From the NCBI GenBank assembly GCA_016223085.1, contig JACRPS010000003.1, positions 434,001 through 498,000 on the forward strand: a stretch of 64,000 nucleotides of DNA, in the 5' to 3' direction. Both the position numbers and the translations under genes were made by a program. Source of the stretch: Chloroflexota bacterium (GTDB taxonomy: Bacteria; Chloroflexota; Anaerolineae; Aggregatilineales; Phototrophicaceae). The notes beneath the pieces are model-generated. The model saw nothing but the letters and a program-made list of their open reading frames with translations, had not been told where the DNA came from and did not search any database. Each line of letters starts with the position of its first letter. Position 1 is the first letter of the stretch. Below, piece after piece: positions 1 through 7,469 of this stretch.

Positions 1-1029
1 CGTGACCGACGCAGCGAAAATACCCAGGATGCGCCGCAGTTCGGCTTCATCGGTGGTCAGTGGGTCTACCTCGAAGAAGTGGATGCGGTTGGCGGTGAGC
101 GTGCCCGTTTTGTCCAGGCACAGCACGTTGACGTTGCTCATGGACTCAACTGCATTGGACTGCTGGATGAGCGCCCCACTGCCGGCCATCCGCACCGCGC
201 CCATCGCATAGGCAATGCTAATCATAAAAAACAGGCCGTTGGGGATGAGGCCGGTCACCACTGCCGCGATGCGGGCGCTCTCGGTGGCAGGCAGGTTGGC
301 GACGAGGTTCGCCATGCCAAACAGAATACCCATCTGTACCGAGATCAGTACCAGCAGCCGGATGATGAGATCCACATCACGCTGCAGCGGCGTTTTGATC
401 TGCCGGAAGGCGCGCGCGCCGGACGTGAGCTTGTTTGCCACACTGTCCAGGCCAACCTTCGTCGCTTCGTAGCGGGCACTGCCGTTGACGCAGAATGTCC
501 CGGAATACACCTCGTCGCCGGCCTGTTTTGGGATAAGATCAGATTCGCCGGTCAGCAGCGACTCGTCCACGTCCATTTTGCCGTCGCCAATCACCACGCC
601 GTCCACGACAATCTGATCGCCGGGGCGGGCAACCAGGATGTCGCCCAGGACAACTTCGGTCGGGTCAACCACTTTTTCCTGACCATCGCGGATGACTGTC
701 GCTTTCGGGCGGGTGAGCAGCGCGATTTTGTCGAGCGTATGTTTAGCCTTCATCTCCTGGATGATGCCGATCACGACGTTAAGCATGGCGATACCGACGG
801 ACATCAGCGCGTCGGTATACAGGCCAAGCGCCACCAGCACCAGGCCGATGCCAAACAGCACCATGTTGATGAACGTAAACACATTCTCGCGCAAAATCTG
901 GAGGTAAGACCGGCTCGTTTCCAGCCGGACGTTGTTGCCCTGGCCGTTCTGACGACGACGTGCCACCTCAGCTTCCGTGAGGCCGGTCCTGACTGCCACA
1001 TCTGGCATTGGTTCCGATACAAGCTGCAT
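1..1029 (-). CDS. Cation-transporting P-type ATPase, N-terminal part (cut by window edge)
   Basis: The minus-strand frame stays open from ATG 1029 to the window edge (343 codons). It encodes the front half of an E1-E2 ATPase. After a short cytoplasmic N-terminus there are two hydrophobic segments near residues 50-90, then the actuator domain with TGES at 160-163, another membrane pair, and the phosphorylation motif DKTGT with the acceptor Asp at residue 306. The N-terminus lacks CXXC metal-binding motifs, which argues against a Cu or Zn/Cd exporter. Overall it resembles CtpE-like or calcium/magnesium-type pumps, but the ion cannot be assigned from half a protein. AAGGA lies about 6 nt upstream of the chosen start. 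It is divergent from the Dps gene. Confidence 0.88.
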   Translation of the reverse strand, partial: MQLVSEPMPDVAVRTGLTEAEVARRRQNGQGNNVRLETSRSYLQILRENVFTFINMVLFGIGLVLVALGLYTDALMSVGIAMLNVVIGIIQEMKAKHTLDKIALLTRPKATVIRDGQEKVVDPTEVVLGDILVARPGDQIVVDGVVIGDGKMDVDESLLTGESDLIPKQAGDEVYSGTFCVNGSARYEATKVGLDSVANKLTSGARAFRQIKTPLQRDVDLIIRLLVLISVQMGILFGMANLVANLPATESARIAAVVTGLIPNGLFFMISIAYAMGAVRMAGSGALIQQSNAVESMSNVNVLCLDKTGTLTANRIHFFEVDPLTTDEAELRRILGIFAASVT

Positions 1030-1220
1030 ACAGGTTCCTTGGGTTGCACACTCTACTATATGGTGGTGTAGGGACAATCTACACTACGTTGATTCTGGTA
1101 TCCGGGTTGCGTCCGGCAAGTCCAGCGACCATTATAATAAAAATCTCATCAAAGCGTGATTTTGGTCTTATGTGGTCGGCCTACCCTGGGCCTGATACCA
1201 GCTATTCAGGAGGTGGTTTG

Positions 1221-1721
1221 ATGGGAAATTCAACGTTAACGCAACCAGGCCCAAACCTGGGTATCTCCCAGACTGGACGCATTGAACTGAATACCACGCT
1301 GAAGGTGCTGCTGGCGGACGAGTTTGTGCTGTACACCAAGCTGCGGAACTATCACTGGAACGTGCGTGGGCCAAACTTTATCGCGCTGCACCGGTTGATG
1401 GAAGAACAATATACCGAACTGGCCGAAATCATTGATGATGTTGCCGAACGCATCCGCCAATACGGCGAATTTGCGCCGGGCACGCTGGAGGAATTTAAGC
1501 AGCTCACCCGCCTGAACGAGCAGCCGGGCGAATACCCGGACTGGCGCACGATGGTAGCGAACCTGGTGGCCGACCACGAAAGCCTGATCCGCTCGCTGCG
1601 CGAGGACATCGAAAACATTGACGAGGATGTGGATGATGACGCTGTCGAAAGTTTCCTGAGCGACCTGATTGACCGGCATCAGAAAATGGCCTGGATGCTG
1701 CGGATGCACCTGGAAGAATAG
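1221..1721 (+). CDS. dps: Dps-family DNA-binding ferritin-like protein
   Basis: The 166-aa protein has the Dps signature: the NYHWNVRGPNF helix carries the first ferroxidase His, followed by a helix with the H-x(10)-D..DD-AERIR pattern. The four-helix ferritin-like fold is expected to assemble into a dodecamer that oxidises and stores iron and shields DNA from peroxide. The frame is open further upstream, but ATG 1221 is preceded by CAGGAGG at a good distance and gives the usual family length. The acidic C-terminus lacks the Lys-rich tail of DNA-binding E. coli Dps, so DNA binding is uncertain. A TATAAT at 1133-1138 could be its -10 box, but the -35 is poor. Confidence 0.95.
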   Translation: MGNSTLTQPGPNLGISQTGRIELNTTLKVLLADEFVLYTKLRNYHWNVRGPNFIALHRLMEEQYTELAEIIDDVAERIRQYGEFAPGTLEEFKQLTRLNEQPGEYPDWRTMVANLVADHESLIRSLREDIENIDEDVDDDAVESFLSDLIDRHQKMAWMLRMHLEE

Positions 1722-1730
1722 TCCATTTCT

Positions 1731-1760
1731 GTAGGGGCGGGTTGCTAAACCTGCCCCTAC
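1731..1760. repeat. Dispersed GTAGGGG palindrome, copy 1
   Basis: A 30-bp near-perfect inverted repeat with GTAGGGGCGGGTT and AACCTGCCCCTAC arms lies 10 bp after the dps stop. It could act as a transcript-end hairpin, but it belongs to a family found throughout the window. Confidence 0.85.
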
Positions 1761-1896
1761 AAAGCAACGGTAACACAGATCGGCAACCCCTGAACCAACC
1801 TGAGTTATGGATAAGTTGTTCGGTGAAGAAGCCGCCGTTGAGCAGTCAGCGTTCAGCAGTCACCCATCAGCCTGGTTTGTAAAAATCTTCGTCCGT

Positions 1897-2919
1897 CTAC
1901 TGCGCCGCTGACAGCCACGTCCATAGATGCAGCACGTAGGCATCCGGCAGTTCTTCCCGGCTGAAAGCGGGCATCGTTTCGCTGCCGCGCCGCACCTGTT
2001 CGTAGAACGCATCCAGCGTCAGATCGCTGCCGCGCAGCGCCGGCTGGCCGTCCACCCCGCCGCCCGCATCCGCGCCGTGACAGAAGGCACAGCGCGAGGT
2101 GGCCCACACGGCAGCGCCCACGCGGGCATCGCCGCTTTCTGGCAGCAACTGCGGCGCGAACACAATTGCCTCGCGGCGTGGGACGGTGGGAATTGCCGTC
2201 TGCTCCGCTGTCAGGAATACGGTCAGACCAGCAACAACCAGCACGGTCATCAGTACGGCCAGCGGCACAAACAGCCGCTGGCGCCGGCTCACCTGTTCCG
2301 CTGACCGTGCTGGCGTTTCCAACTGGGCAGTATCCGGCTGCTGCCGGGCACGCCACAGGCCGAGCACCAGCAGTTCCCACAGCACAAGAAAAACCACAAA
2401 CAGCAGCGCGTGGTCGCTGTGGATGCTACGCGCCGTTGGAATCGTTTCCCCCGGCAGGCGGGATGTAACCGCGATGGGATTCCATAGCATCAGGCCAGTC
2501 AGCGCCAGAATAACAACGCTGATGACCACTACCAGATATTCAATTCGTAGGGCATAACGACCCTCTGGCGCGTTCGCTTTGAAGCCCAGGTTGTAAAGCA
2601 CCCGGTCAAGCAGGGCGCGCCAGTCGCGCAGGCGGGGCAGCAGTGCCAGGTGACGCCCCAGCACCCACCGCTGGTAGCTGACCGCAAGGACGTGATAAAT
2701 CGCCACCGCCAGCAGCAGCACAGCCAGCAGGCGGTGTAAAATGCGTGCGCTTTCAATGCCGCCCAGCAGTACCAACGTGATTTCGGCCCAGCGTTCCTGC
2801 GTGTAACGCTGCGGCAGACCAGTCAGCGCCAGCCCGACGACCGCCAGCACCAGCGCCAGCCGTTCAAATCGCGCCGCCGCCGAGAGGGGGCGGCTTTCCG
2901 GCTGCATCCGCTTCTCCAT
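1897..2919 (-). CDS. Membrane cytochrome b fused to a C-terminal monohaem cytochrome c
   Basis: This 340-aa protein has four to five hydrophobic segments in residues 20-230, with His residues placed as in the formate-dehydrogenase-gamma / cytochrome b561 type (for example the ARILHRLLAV and IYHVLAV helices and IHSDHALLFVV). Another transmembrane helix follows, then a class I cytochrome c domain with CAFCH at 277-281 and a probable axial Met at 316 (ETMP). It should take electrons from quinol in the membrane and pass them to its own periplasmic haem c. The start has GGGAGGG upstream and lies 4 bp after the preceding multihaem gene, so it is the last gene of that operon. The electron acceptor is unknown. 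Confidence 0.85.
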   Translation of the reverse strand: MEKRMQPESRPLSAAARFERLALVLAVVGLALTGLPQRYTQERWAEITLVLLGGIESARILHRLLAVLLLAVAIYHVLAVSYQRWVLGRHLALLPRLRDWRALLDRVLYNLGFKANAPEGRYALRIEYLVVVISVVILALTGLMLWNPIAVTSRLPGETIPTARSIHSDHALLFVVFLVLWELLVLGLWRARQQPDTAQLETPARSAEQVSRRQRLFVPLAVLMTVLVVAGLTVFLTAEQTAIPTVPRREAIVFAPQLLPESGDARVGAAVWATSRCAFCHGADAGGGVDGQPALRGSDLTLDAFYEQVRRGSETMPAFSREELPDAYVLHLWTWLSAAQ

Positions 2920-2922
2920 TGT

Positions 2923-4026
2923 CTACCCTCCCCTTCGCCGCAGCCGGCGGACCACGTCAGACACCACCACTAGCCCGACCAGACCGATCACCAGCGGCGT
3001 CAGCCAGTCGTACAGGCGGTTAGCCGCGAACAGCACCGGATGCGCCGCTGCTGTTGCTGGATAGTGTCCCAGCCAGGCATCGGGGAAACTGGTGCTGGCG
3101 CCGGGATGGCACTGCTGGCAGGTCGTGAGTAGCGTTTCCCGAATGGACGACGCGCCCCCGGCAGCCACCGGCTGGATGTTATGCACGCCGTGACAGTCGA
3201 AGCACACCGCCTTGTTGGTCGGCACGTCGGGCGTTTCGTGTTCAAACAACGCCACCGTCGAGCCGTGAAAATCGGTCAGGTAGCTATCAAACACCTGTGT
3301 GCTGATGTTGTATTTCCCCATCAACCCGGCGTCGGCATGGCAGCCGGCGCACAACTCCGGTGACCGCACCCGGAACAAGGTGGTCGTCGGATTTTGAATA
3401 TCATGTACGCCGTGACAGTTGATGCAGGTCGGCACATCCGGGTTATTCTCGTCCAGCAGCGCCGCGCCATGCACACTGTTCTGGTATTCCTCAAAAATCG
3501 CGCCGTGGCAGCGGCCACACGTCAATGACACCCGCTGGCGCGGCTCGTCCGGCGGCTGAATATCATGCCCCCCGTGACAGTCCACGCACACGGCGGCTTC
3601 CAGTCGCCCGGCGCGGAGTGCCGCGCCGTGGACGCTGTCCTGCGCGCGGGTATACTGGTCTTCATGGCAGTTCCGGCACACCGCATACCGTTCCAGCCGG
3701 AACTCGCGGGCGGTGCGGCTGGTCGAGGGTGGATGCGGAAAGCGGAAATTCGGATGGCAGTCGGCACAGGCCAGCGCGCCGTCCGGGTTGGCGTCGCCGT
3801 GAACGGACTGCGCCAGCACCGCCGGGTCCACCGTCAGCGGCAGCGTTTCGCCGCTGGGCAGATGCCATACCTGATCGGGCCGGCTGTGACACAACAGACA
3901 GTAGGCGTTGGACGCGGGCGGCGGTTCGTCACCCTCCTCCTGGACGGCCAGCACCGGAGCCGCCAGCCCAAACAGCAGGAGCAGGCACGCGATCATCCCA
4001 GCCGTGAGCGGCACTTTTGTGGTCAT
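2923..4026 (-). CDS. Nine-haem c-type cytochrome, membrane-anchored
   Basis: The 367-aa protein has an N-terminal signal peptide and nine CXXCH motifs (CLLCH, CADCH, CRNCH, CVDCH, CGRCH, CINCH, CAGCH, CFDCH, CQQCH). It ends with a transmembrane helix followed by an Arg-rich tail, so the haems face outward. The repeated SVHGAAL/VCxDCHGxHDI pattern is that of doubled-CXXCH cytochromes related to NrfB/c554-type electron carriers. It lacks the CXXCK motif of NrfA nitrite reductase. It starts 4 bp after the 614-aa cytochrome and ends 4 bp before the cyt b gene, so the three are translationally close. A conductor role is most likely; a catalytic one cannot be excluded. Confidence 0.92.
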   Translation of the reverse strand: MTTKVPLTAGMIACLLLLFGLAAPVLAVQEEGDEPPPASNAYCLLCHSRPDQVWHLPSGETLPLTVDPAVLAQSVHGDANPDGALACADCHPNFRFPHPPSTSRTAREFRLERYAVCRNCHEDQYTRAQDSVHGAALRAGRLEAAVCVDCHGGHDIQPPDEPRQRVSLTCGRCHGAIFEEYQNSVHGAALLDENNPDVPTCINCHGVHDIQNPTTTLFRVRSPELCAGCHADAGLMGKYNISTQVFDSYLTDFHGSTVALFEHETPDVPTNKAVCFDCHGVHNIQPVAAGGASSIRETLLTTCQQCHPGASTSFPDAWLGHYPATAAAHPVLFAANRLYDWLTPLVIGLVGLVVVSDVVRRLRRRGG

Positions 4027-4030
4027 GATG

Positions 4031-5875
4031 TCACGCCTCCCGCCCGGTTTGCGGTGAACGCCGGAAGGGACGGAAGACCACTACCGCCCCAACCAGTAAA
4101 ATCAGCACGATCAGGCCCGTGAGGATCACCGTCATCGGCCTTACCCCACTGTGCACCGGCGCTTCCGCGCTCACGATCACCACCTCCGGCGCGGACGCTG
4201 TCGCCGTTGGCGCCGGCGCTTCGGTCGGTTGCAGGCTCGCGCCCGGCACACTAAGCTGCGTCAGCATCCCGGCTGCCGCGTCCAGCAACGCATCGGCATA
4301 GGTGTAGTTGTGGAAGCCCTGGCTGCCGTCGTTCTGGACAAACAGCAGCGCGGCAACCGCCCGGTCATACAACGCCGCCGGCTCAGCGCCCGCCTCAGGC
4401 TGTGGGATGGTGGATACCCGCGCCCAGGCGGTGGACAGCCGTGACCGGATGGCCGCCTGCGTGTCCCGCACCAGCGATTGCAGATCGGCGGGGGTCAAAT
4501 CCTCGTGACAGGTAGAGCAGGCATCCGGCGGCGTGTCTTCGGCAGCGCCGGGCACAACCGGGCGCATGGTATGGCTGGCGAGGCTGAAACCGCCAACAGG
4601 TACTTCTAGCATGTGGCAGGTCGTGCAGCGCGGGCCGTTCTCGGCGGCAAAGTGCGCCGACGGTATCCCATCCACCGTGTCAACCAGCGTTTGCCCCTGG
4701 AACAGCTCGACCGAGGGGTGATGAATGGTCGCTGTCAGCGGCGTATTCTGGTGGCAGGAGGCGCACAGGGCGTTGGGTTCGTCCACCAGCAGGAAATCCG
4801 CCTGCTGGGCGTGATGTGGGCTGTGGCAGGTGATGCAGGTGACGCCGAAGCGCGCCCTGTCCAACGTCAGCGGCGGCGGCGCTTCCCCCAGCCGTTCGCC
4901 TTCGTCGTACAGCGCACGCAGACGCTGGTCGAGCGCGTAGTCCCCGCTGTGGCACTGCAAGCAACCGTCCTGCGCCTGATCGCTGCCAATCATTGTCTCC
5001 AGCGCGCTGGCATGGCCAGATGCCAGCCACTCGTTAAACTGCATGTTGTTGTGCCGACCATGCCCGCTGCCCCACCAGCTTTCAGCGTCGTCAGTAGCGG
5101 CCAGCGTAAAAATATCCTCGTGCAGCAAGTCCGTGCCGGGGCGGTAATTGACCGGGTACAGCCGTCCGCTTTCCGGCTCGGTGCCCCGGCTGTGACACTG
5201 GCCGCACACCTGCGCATCCGGCGTCAGCACAATCGCAGCGTGGATGTCCGCCAGTTCATCGTCATCTGGCCGGCGTCCGGCGTCGTCGGCCACTTCCACG
5301 TGAACGCTGCCCGGCCCGTGACAGGCTTCGCACTGCACGCCGTCGTCTTCCCAGCGACCACGCTCGACGTTCAGGCCGGTGGTGTGGCAGCCGGCGCAGC
5401 TTTGCAGCCAGTCATAAGCCGGGGCCGGCCACTCGTCCGCCAGCGCCAGCGGCTGCCAGCTTTGTGACACCGTATTCCATTCCGCGGGCAGCACCGCATA
5501 TTCCCGGTCGCCCAGTTCCACCAGATACCGCTGCGCGTACCGGCCCGCGCCGACGATGTAAACAATGTCGTCTGCCGTGAAGGGACGCGGCTCGCTCTCG
5601 CCGGGGAACTGGACAGTGCGTACGTCCTCACCCTGGGCGAAATCGCCCAGGATGGCGTCCTTGTCGTCTTCAACATCCTGTAGAGCCAAAGCATGGAGGG
5701 TATCAGCATGGGGGCGCGCCAGATCGCGGTGGCACGAACTGCATTCGCGCGCGCCGACGTAATCGGCATCTTCCAGGTCCTGCGCGCGAACCGGCTCGCC
5801 ACTGGCGTAAAAGCCCAAGGCAACGAAACTGAACCCCACAACGACCAGTACCCAGATACCAACGGTTCGGCGCAT
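4031..5875 (-). CDS. Large nine-haem c-type cytochrome, membrane-anchored
   Basis: This 614-aa protein has a signal sequence or anchor in residues 1-32, nine CXXCH sites (CSSCH, CAGCH, CEACH, CGQCH, CLQCH, CITCH, CASCH, CTTCH, CSTCH) and a transmembrane helix near 580-600. Motifs such as CEACHGPGSVH and CITCHSPHH are typical of the cytochrome c554 / multihaem hydroxylamine-oxidoreductase-like superfamily. About 180 residues at the N-terminus without haem sites (after CSSCH) form a non-haem insert. No cross-linking Tyr or catalytic haem can be assigned, so the substrate is unknown. It shares an operon with the neighbouring cytochromes. Confidence 0.9.
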   Translation of the reverse strand: MRRTVGIWVLVVVGFSFVALGFYASGEPVRAQDLEDADYVGARECSSCHRDLARPHADTLHALALQDVEDDKDAILGDFAQGEDVRTVQFPGESEPRPFTADDIVYIVGAGRYAQRYLVELGDREYAVLPAEWNTVSQSWQPLALADEWPAPAYDWLQSCAGCHTTGLNVERGRWEDDGVQCEACHGPGSVHVEVADDAGRRPDDDELADIHAAIVLTPDAQVCGQCHSRGTEPESGRLYPVNYRPGTDLLHEDIFTLAATDDAESWWGSGHGRHNNMQFNEWLASGHASALETMIGSDQAQDGCLQCHSGDYALDQRLRALYDEGERLGEAPPPLTLDRARFGVTCITCHSPHHAQQADFLLVDEPNALCASCHQNTPLTATIHHPSVELFQGQTLVDTVDGIPSAHFAAENGPRCTTCHMLEVPVGGFSLASHTMRPVVPGAAEDTPPDACSTCHEDLTPADLQSLVRDTQAAIRSRLSTAWARVSTIPQPEAGAEPAALYDRAVAALLFVQNDGSQGFHNYTYADALLDAAAGMLTQLSVPGASLQPTEAPAPTATASAPEVVIVSAEAPVHSGVRPMTVILTGLIVLILLVGAVVVFRPFRRSPQTGREA

Positions 5876-5922
5876 CGCGTTTTATCCTAATGGTTAAATG
5901 AAAACCGATACATAGATTTTTC

Positions 5923-5951
5923 GTAGGGGCGAACCGCCGGTTCGCCCCTAC
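5923..5951. repeat. Dispersed GTAGGGG palindrome, copy 2
   Basis: A perfect 29-bp palindrome (arms GTAGGGGCGAACCG and CGGTTCGCCCCTAC) sits in the 177-bp gap between the triheme and the 614-aa cytochrome genes, inside the likely transcript. Confidence 0.88.
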
Positions 5952-6052
5952 ATTCTATGAATCTGTTTTCGGTCATCCATAAGATCGCCAACCAGCTTTG
6001 GACAAACTGCCGAAACGGGTGGTGACAGGACCTGCCCTGCCAACGCCCCCGG

Positions 6053-6610
6053 TCAATTGGTTTCGTTGTCTCCCGCCTGTCGCGCCCGGTTTGCATTCCC
6101 GCGAAAATTCCCCGGCGCGTGGCAGGTTTTACAGAAGTTGTTTAGCTCGTTCCAGACGGGCTGTTCCAGATTATACCCCGCCGCGTGGCACAGGCCACAG
6201 GTGTTTAGCCAGTCATTGGACTGGCCTGCCAGCCGGGTTAGGTTGCCGTCCGCCAGCAACGAATACGCTTCACCCGCCTGCACAATGTATCGCTGTTGGC
6301 CCACACCGGCTAACGGCTGTTCCGGCAGATAAGCGGGACTGTCCGCCAGCAACCGTGCCGTTTCCACACGGAGATACGCTGCCGCCGCGCTCACGCTGGC
6401 CGCCTGAAGCCGCAGCAGGCTCACCGCCGGGTCGCAGTAGCGATGCGACTCCGGGTGGCAGTCCAGACACACAGCTGCGCCAGAATCACCGGTCAAATCG
6501 GCTGCCGGGAACAGGGGTTCGGACATGGAATGCGCTATCACTGCCAGTGCCACCGCCAAAAGGAGGGTGACAAGGCCGACCACAAATATCAGATAGTACC
6601 AGAACTTCAA
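6053..6610 (-). CDS. Membrane-anchored triheme c-type cytochrome
   Basis: The 185-aa protein starts with an uncleaved transmembrane anchor (residues 5-28). It has three CXXCH motifs: CLDCH near residue 48, then CGLCH and CKTCH near 138 and 158. Its second half (QSNDWLNTCGLCH..GYN) resembles the N-terminal region of the large neighbour, where SCAGCHTTGLN follows a similar Trp-rich stretch. This suggests it is a truncated paralogue or dedicated partner of that protein. It is the first cytochrome after the response-regulator gene (185-bp gap) on the same strand and is probably under its control. Confidence 0.88.
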   Translation of the reverse strand: MKFWYYLIFVVGLVTLLLAVALAVIAHSMSEPLFPAADLTGDSGAAVCLDCHPESHRYCDPAVSLLRLQAASVSAAAAYLRVETARLLADSPAYLPEQPLAGVGQQRYIVQAGEAYSLLADGNLTRLAGQSNDWLNTCGLCHAAGYNLEQPVWNELNNFCKTCHAPGNFRGNANRARQAGDNETN

Positions 6611-6795
6611 ACGACCACACGCCCTACTCGGCCAGGAATCGCCAGATTGGTTGGCGCAACGGACTGCCCTGCCGGCAGCTATTGTTCCCCGGCCCTCGAT
6701 GCTTCCCGTTATTGTCCCGTAGGAATGATACCTGCGTAATCATTCACGCGGATGATTCGCCGTCCACCGCGAGGATGATTCCAGCCGCGCCGGCA

Positions 6796-7464
6796 TCACT
6801 GAATCAGGCCATGCCGGACGGCCCATAGCGCGGCCTGCGTCCGGTCGGAGACATGCAGTTTTTCCAGGATGTGGCGCACATGGGTTTTGACGGTCGCCAC
6901 GCTGACGTTCAGCGTTTCCGCAATCACGGCGTTGTTCATGCCTGTTACCATCAGGCGCAGCACTTCGATTTCACGCTCCGACAGGCTTTCCACCGGCATC
7001 TCGGTTGGCTCCGGCTCTGGCGGGCTGTGGTCAACCGCCTGCGCCAGCGCCGCCTGCAGCAGGTCACGGTCAATCAGTTCATCGCCGGCGGCCACCGCCC
7101 GAACAGCGCGGACAATCTGCTCCGGGTTGACTTCCTTCGACAGATAGCCGGACGCGCCGCTGCTGATGGCGCGTGCCAGATAACCGGGGTTGGCGTAGGT
7201 TGTCAGCATAATCACGCTGGTGCGGGGGGATACCGCCTTGATCTGTGGCAGGGCCTGCAGGCCGTCGCCATCCCGCATCCGAATGTCCAGCAGAATCACA
7301 TCCGGTTGCATCTGTTTTGCCAGTTCAACCGCCGCCGCGCCGCTGTCCGCTTCGCCCACTACCTCGATGCCGGGCCGTGTCAGCAGGCCGCGCAGCCCTT
7401 CCCGCACGATACCGTGATCGTCCACAATCGCCACGCGGATCACCGCGTCGCCAGTTTCGTTCAC
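6796..7464 (-). CDS. NarL/LuxR-type response regulator
   Basis: A 222-aa two-domain regulator. The receiver domain (residues 9-125) has the acidic pair DD at 15-16, phospho-acceptor Asp60 in ILLDIRM and the conserved Lys in YLSKE. After a Pro/Glu linker comes a LuxR-type HTH (about 155-220) with LSEREIEVLRLM and VKTHVRHIL. It starts 5 bp after the sensor kinase stop, so the two form a cognate pair. Its position, directly upstream of the cytochrome genes and beside the divergent NapC-like gene, suggests it controls this respiratory locus. That is an inference from position. Confidence 0.95.
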   Translation of the reverse strand: MNETGDAVIRVAIVDDHGIVREGLRGLLTRPGIEVVGEADSGAAAVELAKQMQPDVILLDIRMRDGDGLQALPQIKAVSPRTSVIMLTTYANPGYLARAISSGASGYLSKEVNPEQIVRAVRAVAAGDELIDRDLLQAALAQAVDHSPPEPEPTEMPVESLSEREIEVLRLMVTGMNNAVIAETLNVSVATVKTHVRHILEKLHVSDRTQAALWAVRHGLIQ

Positions 7465-7469
7465 AGGCG

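Noticed and set aside
79-1071. A 330-codon plus-strand frame opposite the P-type ATPase
   Set aside because: It is antisense to clear TGES and DKTGT motifs, is rich in His/Gln/Arg and has no family-like sequence; a GC-driven shadow.
4031-5875. The 614-aa cytochrome as octahaem hydroxylamine oxidoreductase or tetrathionate reductase
   Set aside because: Motif spacing and the haem-poor N-terminal insert do not let me assign the catalytic haem or cross-linking Tyr; left as a multihaem cytochrome.
5887-6096. A 69-codon minus-strand frame between two cytochrome genes
   Set aside because: It is mostly the dispersed palindrome and leader sequence and lacks a ribosome site.
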